From: Bradyrhizobium sp. 164
Lineage (GTDB): Bacteria > Pseudomonadota > Alphaproteobacteria > Rhizobiales > Xanthobacteraceae
DNA: 64,000 nt
Direction of reading: 5' to 3'
Assembly: GCF_023073715.1 (NCBI RefSeq)
Contig: NZ_JADPKA010000016.1
Span: 1-64,000 of the forward strand
Below, one piece after another: positions 57,983 through 64,000 of the stretch. Made by a program: the position numbers and the translations under genes. The notes beneath the pieces were generated by a model, which saw only the letters and a program-made list of their open reading frames with translations, made no database searches and was not told the DNA's origin. Each line of letters starts with the position of its first letter. Within the stretch, counting starts at the first letter, position 1.

Positions 57983-60094
57983 ATGAAGCATGGTCAGACA
58001 AGGAGCGTCGATGGCGCGCGAACTGGAAGGCCAACGCCCTCCGCTCCTGACGATGATCCCTATCTATGGTTGGAACAGATCGAAGGCGCGCGGGCGCTGA
58101 ACTTCGTCGAGCGGCAGAATAGCAGAACCCTGGAGGTGTTTGGCGGACCCGCAGCCGAACGAGACGGAGATGCGCTGACAGCGATTTACGACCGACCTGA
58201 CAATATCCCCTATGTCAGCCGGCGCGGCGGGTATCTCTACAATCTGTGGAGGGACGCCACTAATCCACGCGGCCTCTGGCGGCGAACCACTCTGAAAGAG
58301 TATCGCACGCTGAAGCCGTCATGGGACATTCTGCTCGACCTCGATCAACTTGCCGTCAGCGAAGGCAAAGACTGGCTTCTGAATGCCACGGCCGCACCGC
58401 CTGGAAATCACTCGCGATGGATCTTGAGTCTATCGCGCGGCGGAAGCGATGCCGTCACTTTGCGTGAATTCGATTCAGACACGAAGCTCTTCATCCACGA
58501 TGGCTTTATCTTGCCGGAAGCCAAAGGCAGCGGCGTATGGCTCGATTCCGATACGCTGGTGTTGTTAAGCTCCCATGGCGATGGCATGGCCGCGACCACC
58601 GGCTATGCGCGCACGGTGAGGCTGTGGCGGCGTGGTATGCATGTTGACAAAGCGGCAGTGATCTTTGAGGCCAAGGCCGCTCATGTGTCCGTCGGTTGCA
58701 GTGTTGACGACACTGTCGTGCCGCCCAGGATCTGGTTCCTCGATGCGACAGACGTCTCCAATTGCGTGGTCTGGCTGGGCGATGAAACGGGCGCCAAGAC
58801 GAGGCTCGACTTGCCAAGTAACATCTGGATGCGGTCGCATCGCAACTGGCTTGCCCTGAAGCCGCGCGAATCCTGGTCTGTGGCAGGGCAGACCTATGCC
58901 GCGGATACGGTGCTCGTCATCCCGCTGCCGGCATTCCTGGCGGGCAGCCGCCAGTTCGAGATTCTCTTCGAGCCGGGGCCGCGCCGTGCGCTGCAGAGCT
59001 TCTTTTGGAGTGCGGGCAAAGTTGTGCTTTGTATTCTCGACGAACTCCGGCCAGTCTTCGAGATCTGCACGCCATCCGATCATGGCTGGATCCGCGAGCA
59101 ATTGGGCGGGCTTCCTGATCTTGGCGTGGTCGACATCTGGTCTCTCGATCGCAATCCGTCCGAGAGCAATGGCGACTTGCTGGCTCACGTCGAGGATCCG
59201 CTCACCCCGCCGTCCCTCATCCTGATGGAGCGGGGCGTTGGCAGTCCCGCCGTGCTGAAGCAGGCGCCGAAGACGTTTGCCGCGGAGCACTGCGTGGTCA
59301 CGCGGCACGAGGCCATCTCGCTCGACGGTGAGCGAATTCCCTACCTACAGACCGGCCCGGTCAGACAGACCGGCAACGCGCCGGTCCATCTGAGCGGATA
59401 TGGCGGGTTTGGGATCTCCGTGAAACCGTATTACAATTCCGCGCTCGGTAAGCTTTGGCTTCACTGCGGCGGCACCACGGTTCAGGCAAATTTGCGCGGC
59501 GGCGGTGAGTTCGGCACGCGCTGGCACGACGCCGGCCGGCTGGCCGGCAAGAGATTGTCGCATGACGATTTCGCAGCCGTCGCCGCCGATCTCGTTAAGC
59601 GCGGCGTGACACAGGCCAAGCGGATCGGGGCCGAGAGTGGATCGAACGGCGGCATCCTCATTACCAACATGCTCACGCGATATCCCGGGCTCTTTGGCGC
59701 ACTGTTCTGCACCGTCCCGCTGATCGACATGCGCCGCTACACCAAACTGCTCGCCGGGGCGAACTGGCTCGCCGAATATGGCGATCCCGACAACGCTGAG
59801 GAGTGGGAGTGGCTGAAGACCTATTCTGCCTATCATGCCGCAAGACCCGGGCAGTCCTATCCACCGATCCTGATGGCCACCAGGCGGCGGGACGATCGCG
59901 TCCATCCCGGACATGCGCGCAAAATGGCAGCGAAGCTGCAGGCGATGGGCTATGAGGCTTATTTCTACGAGCATGCCGCCGGCGGCCACGGCTATGGCAA
60001 GGACAACAGGGAGCACGCCAGCTTGTTGGTGCTGGGCCTGCGTTTCCTGAAGAGCAGGATCGGCTGGCTGGATACCGAGACGTCAGCGACGTAG
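57983..60094 (+). CDS. Prolyl-oligopeptidase-like serine peptidase (S9 family)
   Basis: The 703-residue protein has an N-terminal DDDPYLWLEQIEGARALNFV block typical of S9A proteins, a beta-propeller middle, and a C-terminal alpha/beta-hydrolase domain with GGGEFGTRWHDAG. The serine motif is GAESGSNGGILI, the aspartate motif RRRDDRVHPGHARKM, and the histidine motif HAAGGHGYG. It lacks a signal peptide, so it is probably cytoplasmic. Such peptidases cut short proline-containing peptides. It lies alone between nifS-nifT and nifB. Its role in symbiosis is unknown. Confidence 0.85.
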   Translation: MKHGQTRSVDGARTGRPTPSAPDDDPYLWLEQIEGARALNFVERQNSRTLEVFGGPAAERDGDALTAIYDRPDNIPYVSRRGGYLYNLWRDATNPRGLWRRTTLKEYRTLKPSWDILLDLDQLAVSEGKDWLLNATAAPPGNHSRWILSLSRGGSDAVTLREFDSDTKLFIHDGFILPEAKGSGVWLDSDTLVLLSSHGDGMAATTGYARTVRLWRRGMHVDKAAVIFEAKAAHVSVGCSVDDTVVPPRIWFLDATDVSNCVVWLGDETGAKTRLDLPSNIWMRSHRNWLALKPRESWSVAGQTYAADTVLVIPLPAFLAGSRQFEILFEPGPRRALQSFFWSAGKVVLCILDELRPVFEICTPSDHGWIREQLGGLPDLGVVDIWSLDRNPSESNGDLLAHVEDPLTPPSLILMERGVGSPAVLKQAPKTFAAEHCVVTRHEAISLDGERIPYLQTGPVRQTGNAPVHLSGYGGFGISVKPYYNSALGKLWLHCGGTTVQANLRGGGEFGTRWHDAGRLAGKRLSHDDFAAVAADLVKRGVTQAKRIGAESGSNGGILITNMLTRYPGLFGALFCTVPLIDMRRYTKLLAGANWLAEYGDPDNAEEWEWLKTYSAYHAARPGQSYPPILMATRRRDDRVHPGHARKMAAKLQAMGYEAYFYEHAAGGHGYGKDNREHASLLVLGLRFLKSRIGWLDTETSAT

Positions 60095-60556
60095 TGTAGT
60101 TGTTGGACGGCGGTTCGTGCGATGTCGACCGAGGCGGCTGCAGCCTTACGAATCTGATCGGCGTCCAAACCCGCACGACCTTTTCGAGATGCCAACCAAC
60201 GTTTGGACGCACGGTCCAATTCATGGCCGTCGGCACCCTGGCCACTCGGCGTTTTCTCTTCACCCCGACAATGCCTTCCGGAGTGTCAGGGCAGGGGCCC
60301 GCGTGATCTTCACGACATAGGTCGGCAACAGGGGGGCTGCTTCTTGTCTGCATCTACGTAGGATCGCCGGTTCAAGTTGTCCTTCAAAGCGTCCGGAAAC
60401 GTCTTTTGCGGATTGTGCTTTGCATACGCGTCACATTTCGGCGACAAGATCAACTTTCAACGACACCAGCCGCCATGCTCTTGGCCCAAGGGCATAGATG
60501 AAGCAGCGTACCCGCCGTCATCATAGCGCGGCCAGCGGTCTTGTGATCGCAATCTC
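60095..60556. other. Intergenic stretch before nifB
   Basis: No convincing gene was found. Frames at 60100-60353 are antisense to each other and without motifs. The right end merges into the nifB control region. Confidence 0.45.
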
Positions 60557-60572
60557 TGTCAGCTTTCCAACA
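60557..60572 (+). promoter_or_regulatory. NifA upstream activator sequence of nifB
   Basis: TGT-CAGCTTTCCA-ACA is a perfect site, 80 bases before the -24 element. Confidence 0.78.
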
Positions 60573-60651
60573 TGAGTTGATAAAACGGACATTCGAGCAG
60601 GCGTTATCTAACTGCTTGAAGCGAACCAAAAAATTCGTTTGTTGGCAGGTA

Positions 60652-60667
60652 TGGCACGCCAGTTGCT
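60652..60667 (+). promoter_or_regulatory. Sigma-54 (-24/-12) promoter of nifB
   Basis: TGGCAC-GCCAG-TTGCT is a perfect consensus. It lies inside the upstream open frame of nifB, so the start codon must be further down (60738), not 60639. Confidence 0.9.
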
Positions 60668-60737
60668 CTTGGCTTTTCAGAAACGATTCTGGGGATGCTT
60701 GCCTGGAAGGATTCGACTTGCGAAGAGAATTGGAAAA

Positions 60738-62294
60738 ATGAGTACTTCAGCGCAACACCAGGTATCCTGCGGCGGCGGCGAGATCAGCGAGACCATGCAA
60801 GTCATGGCTAAGCACAAGAGCTGCGGTACGGTCGGTGGAAGCGGCAAGGCGAGCTGCGGATCTCAGGCCGGCATCGGCAATGTGCCAAATGAGGTCTGGG
60901 AAAAGGTGAAGAACCATCCCTGCTACAGCGAGGAGGCGCACCACCATTATGCCCGCATGCATGTCGCGGTCGCGCCCGCCTGCAATATTCAGTGCAATTA
61001 CTGCAATCGTAAATACGATTGCGCCAACGAATCGCGCCCCGGCATTGTCAGCGAGAAGTTGACGCCGGAGCAGGCCGCCAAGAAGGTGCTGGCGGTCGCT
61101 TCCGCGATCCCTCAGATGAGCGTGGTCGGCGTTGCTGGCCCTGGCGACCCCCTGGCGAATCCGGACAAGACATTCAAGACGTTCGAGCTCGTCAATAAAC
61201 TCGCGCCAGATCTCAAGCTGTGCCTCTCGACGAACGGCCTGGCGCTAGCTGATCATGTCGACACGATCGCAAGACTCAAGGTGGATCACGTGACGATCAC
61301 GATCAACATGATCGATCCCGATATTGGCGCAAAGATCTATCCCTGGATCTTTTACCGCCACAAGCGCTACACAGGCATTGAAGCTGCAAGCATCCTCAGC
61401 AATCGGCAGCTCCAGGGCCTGGAGATGCTCACCGCGCGCGGCATCCTTTGCAAAGTCAACTCGGTGATGATTCCCGGGATTAACGATCAGCATCTGGTTG
61501 AGGTTAACAAGGCCGTGAAGTCGCGCGGCGCCTTCCTGCATAACGTGATGCCGCTGATATCGTCGCCCGAGCACGGCACCGTGTTCGGTCTCAGCGGGCA
61601 ACGCGGCCCGACCGCACAGGAAGTGACAGCATTGCAGGATAGCTGCGAAAGAGAGATGAACATGATGCGTCACTGTCGCCAGTGCCGCGCCGACGCCGTC
61701 GGACTACTCGGGGAGGACCGCGGCGCGGAGTTCACCATGGAAAAGATCATGGCCATGGACATCAAATATGATGAGCAGGCCCGAAAGGAGGATCAGGCCA
61801 AAGTCGAGAAGGCGCGCATTGCAAAGCTTGCGGCCAAGCAGGAGCAGGTTGCGGGGCTCGCCAGCGCGTCCAGCGAAATCAAGGTGCTGGTGGCGGTTGC
61901 AACCAAGGGCTCGGGATTGATCAACCAGCACTTCGGTCATGCCAAGGAGTTCCAGATCTACGAGCTCTCGACTTCAGGCGCAAAATTCGTTGGTCATCGT
62001 CCTATTCATCCCTATTGCCAGGGCGGCGATGGCGAGGACAGCAAGCTCGAAATCGCCATCGGCGCCATCAACGATTGTCATGCCGTGTTCGTGTCAAAGA
62101 TCGGCGGCTGCCCGAAGGCCGAATTGATCAAGGCCGGAATCGAACCGGTCGATCAGTATGCCTACGAGTTCATTGATGGCTCGGCGATCGCCTGGTTCAA
62201 ACTCTATCTCGATAAAGTCAATGAGGGGAAGATCAAGCACATTGAGCGGGTCGATCCGGCGGCCCGCCGCAATGCGCTGATTTCCGCCGCCTGA
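60738..62294 (+). CDS. nifB: Nitrogenase cofactor biosynthesis radical SAM protein NifB
   Basis: The 518-residue protein has an N-terminal part, a radical SAM core with the 4Fe-4S motif [14 protein letters not shown] (Cys82, 86, 89), [37 protein letters not shown], and a C-terminal NifX-like domain ([20 protein letters not shown]). NifB makes NifB-co, the 8Fe-9S-C core of FeMo-co, using S-adenosylmethionine. The start at 60738 was selected because the -24/-12 promoter lies within the longer frame. It should respond to NifA. The next gene is 17 bases later. Confidence 0.97.
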   Translation: MSTSAQHQVSCGGGEISETMQVMAKHKSCGTVGGSGKASCGSQAGIGNVPNEVWEKVKNHPCYSEEAHHHYARMHVAVAPACNIQCNYCNRKYDCANESRPGIVSEKLTPEQAAKKVLAVASAIPQMSVVGVAGPGDPLANPDKTFKTFELVNKLAPDLKLCLSTNGLALADHVDTIARLKVDHVTITINMIDPDIGAKIYPWIFYRHKRYTGIEAASILSNRQLQGLEMLTARGILCKVNSVMIPGINDQHLVEVNKAVKSRGAFLHNVMPLISSPEHGTVFGLSGQRGPTAQEVTALQDSCEREMNMMRHCRQCRADAVGLLGEDRGAEFTMEKIMAMDIKYDEQARKEDQAKVEKARIAKLAAKQEQVAGLASASSEIKVLVAVATKGSGLINQHFGHAKEFQIYELSTSGAKFVGHRPIHPYCQGGDGEDSKLEIAIGAINDCHAVFVSKIGGCPKAELIKAGIEPVDQYAYEFIDGSAIAWFKLYLDKVNEGKIKHIERVDPAARRNALISAA

Positions 62295-62311
62295 GAGGAT
62301 GGGTTCAGACA

Positions 62312-62536
62312 ATGCCGTTCAAGATCATCGCCTCGCAATGCACGGGCTGTTCGGCGTGCGAAACGCAGTGCCCGAACTTCGCTATTTCCGAGCGAGCCGG
62401 CGTTTTCCTGATCGATCCTGAGAAATGCACCGAGTGCGCCGCCTACTTTGATGAGCCGCAATGCGTGGCGGTTTGCCCGGTTGACAATACATGCGTGCTC
62501 GACACGGCACTGCCGCGTCACCAGGAGCCTGCTTGA
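62312..62536 (+). CDS. fdxN: 2[4Fe-4S] ferredoxin behind nifB (FdxN/FrxA type)
   Basis: The 74-residue ferredoxin has [16 protein letters not shown] and [20 protein letters not shown], with the spaced second cluster also seen in the paralogue at 17936. It follows nifB by 17 bases and is co-transcribed. It probably delivers electrons for NifB or nitrogenase. Rhizobial nifB operons almost always contain this gene. Confidence 0.93.
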   Translation: MPFKIIASQCTGCSACETQCPNFAISERAGVFLIDPEKCTECAAYFDEPQCVAVCPVDNTCVLDTALPRHQEPA

Positions 62537-63652
62537 GGGCTACGATGGATGTCACTACGACACTAAAGGTTCAGAAACTCGGGCGGATGATGCTCCGCCT
62601 TGACGAGGCGCCGGTCGCGGCTTTCGCCTTCTCTGACCAGGTGGACGGCTGGCCCTGGTCGCAAACGTTTTCGCAAGTTGCCAAGTCATATTCTAGCGAC
62701 GAGCACGTCGGCGGGAGCGCGTCGAGCTATTCCTGTCGGCCCCAAGGCCTCCGTCTTGAGCGTGGAGGATCGATTTCGCCGATGGGCCCACGAAGAGCGG
62801 ACGCGTCTTCCGCGACATCAATCCAGGCACCTGCAGCCATTGTTGATCAGGCGACATTCATGCCCGAGGCCTTCTTCAGTTGGTCATCCGAAAGAGGGCG
62901 TCCTCGCCGAGTCCTGTCTTGGTCGCACGGTGTCGACTCAGCCGAGCATCATCCCAGGGCGACAGGGCTATCCTATCACCTCGATGAAAGTGCAGAAAGT
63001 ACACCTGCGCCACGCCAAGGCGTTCGCACCGGATCACGTGATGCGGAAACGAATTTCTTGCCACTCGTGCGGTGGGCGCCACCAAGCCGGAATTCGGCTG
63101 CTATGAGAGTACCTCGTGTGGGTCTTCCTGTTCTCGCTCGACGCATATTGCCGACTTGCAGATGCGTCTCGGGCAACTGGGGAAGGACGGCAGCTGTCGG
63201 GAGACTGCTGGGGCTTTGCCCCGCGGACAGGGCTGGCGCCAAGGTGTTGTTGGGCACGCTCGAGCGTATGGGCGGGACCGTGAGTGATGACGTCCACAAT
63301 GCCATCGGTTGCCGGGGTAATCAGGTCGACTCTGTCGGCTGTGCGCATCCCGCGCTGAAGCACGCGCCTCGCCGCCGGCTCAAGCACGCCTCCCTCGATG
63401 GCAGACGCGCGTGCCGCGTCGATGGCTTCTTCAACATCAACCATGGGCCCACGACAGTCTCGAGCATCTGGAGTTTAGGTTGCGGGCGTTGATGTTGCTG
63501 CACCGGGACCCCGACAGGCTCATGCAATCCGTGATCGCAAGCGCCGCCGTGCGGGAATGGAGGGGGTTGATCGAGCATCATGATAGGGTGGTCCGTAAGG
63601 CCGGGCGCCTGCAAGGCGCGGTACAATTGAACTATGGAACAGGGACGGCAGC
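62537..63652 (+). other. Decayed coding stretch between the ferredoxin and nifZ
   Basis: An ATG at 62545 opens TTLKVQKLGRMMLRLDEAPV and AFAFSDQVDGWPWSQTFSQV, then apparent coding pieces continue in other frames (RAIPVGPKASVLSVEDRFRR; HLEFRLRALMLLHRDPDRLM near 63440-63640). They read like one broken gene of unknown family, or two. A conserved nif-accessory gene at this place is plausible but I cannot name it. Confidence 0.4.
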
Positions 63653-63973
63653 ATGAGCAACATCGCCCGTGACAGTGACATCGTCGAGCTGACGGACGCC
63701 CCCTTCTTTGATTATGGTGACAACGTGCGGGCCAACCGCACCATCCGTAACGACGGCACCTATGTGGGCAAGGACATCGGTGAGGTTCTGGTCAAGAAAG
63801 GCGAGCTTGGCTATGTCATCTCGATCGGCACGTTCCTGCAACAATTTTATATCTATGGAGTCGAATTCCTCGGCTCCGGCAACCGCGTCGGCATGAAATG
63901 CAAGGAGCTCGATCTAGTCACGCCAAGCCACGAAGGCGAGGAGCCGTTCTTGCCAGGAGCGGCACCCCGATGA
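63653..63973 (+). CDS. nifZ: NifZ family protein
   Basis: The 106-residue NifZ contains DSDIVELTDAPFFDYGDNVR, NDGTYVGKDIGEVLVKKGEL and SIGTFLQQFYIYGVEFLGSG. NifZ helps P-cluster maturation of the MoFe protein. The ATG at 63653 has GGGACGGCAGC before it, and the stop overlaps the next start codon (ATGA). It belongs to the nifB operon region. Confidence 0.92.
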   Translation: MSNIARDSDIVELTDAPFFDYGDNVRANRTIRNDGTYVGKDIGEVLVKKGELGYVISIGTFLQQFYIYGVEFLGSGNRVGMKCKELDLVTPSHEGEEPFLPGAAPR

Positions 63974-64000
63974 TCGAACCAAGATCGCCAAAATACCGGT
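63970..64000 (+). CDS. Start of the next gene (cut by window end)
   Basis: ATG at 63970 overlaps the nifZ stop and encodes MIEPRSPKYR before the window ends. ATGA overlap indicates an operon partner. In rhizobia a second NifZ-like protein often follows here, but ten residues cannot prove it. Confidence 0.4.
   Translation, partial: MIEPRSPKYR

Noticed and set aside
60639..60737. Upstream extension of nifB
   Set aside because: The -24/-12 promoter lies inside it, so it cannot be translated from this promoter.
63034..63444. 136-residue minus-strand frame before nifZ
   Set aside because: It looks open (EEAIDAARASAIEGG...), but no ribosome site or family supports it, and plus-strand pieces appear more coding-like.

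Overview
The window looks like part of a symbiosis island of a slow-growing rhizobium, most probably Bradyrhizobium. The reasons are a nifDKENX operon lacking an adjacent nifH, a second nif block in the order iscN-nifU-like-nifS-nifT ... nifB-ferredoxin-nifZ, NifA sites (TGT-N10-ACA) paired with sigma-54 -24/-12 promoters, a rhizobial gibberellin operon, and many insertion sequences and decayed genes. No tRNA, rRNA or CRISPR array was seen.

Positions 1-8000 are mostly decayed genes: the tail of an RND pump, broken ABC transporter genes, an IS21 remnant, a broken queD, a broken glutamate dehydrogenase and a broken recombinase, with an intact MATE exporter among them. Positions 7989-14540 hold an intact catabolic unit: a divergent IclR regulator with palindromic candidate operators, a NitT/TauT-type ABC transporter, a CaiB-type CoA transferase and a citryl-CoA-lyase-like enzyme, ending in a broken SMP-30 gene. 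Positions 15000-19100 hold a broken acetyltransferase, an EAL-domain protein, a NifA/sigma-54-controlled ferredoxin and decayed sufB and sufS. A cobalamin riboswitch with metE follows (19225-21836), then a group II intron remnant and a di-haem cytochrome c peroxidase.

Positions 27350-32214 are a nested mobile region. An IS3 element with an AAG target duplication sits inside an older transposase remnant and is itself split by a 3.6-kb element. That inner element has perfect inverted repeats, an IS1-like transposase and cargo genes: an XRE/ImmA-type regulator-protease, an unknown partner, a small basic protein and a frameshifted Abi gene.

Positions 33856-42084 are the nif operon: NifA site, perfect -24/-12 promoter, long leader, nifD, nifK, nifE, nifN, nifX, a DUF269 gene, a frameshifted DUF683 gene and fdxB. 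A GC-rich gibberellin operon lies at 43140-52179. It contains a CYP112 3' remnant, CYP114, ferredoxin, a broken SDR, CYP117, GGPP synthase, ent-copalyl diphosphate synthase, ent-kaurene synthase and type 2 IDI. The kaurene synthase has lost its stop codon and reads in frame into IDI. Insertion-sequence debris follows (52300-53800).

Positions 54501-64000 return to nitrogen fixation: an unknown divergent gene, a NifA/sigma-54 promoter driving iscN, nifU-like, nifS, nifT and a small gene, then a prolyl-oligopeptidase-like gene, a NifA/sigma-54 promoter driving nifB and a ferredoxin, a decayed stretch, and nifZ. Together these genes would build nitrogenase and its FeMo cofactor, supply sulfur and electrons, and originally supplied gibberellin precursors in nodules.
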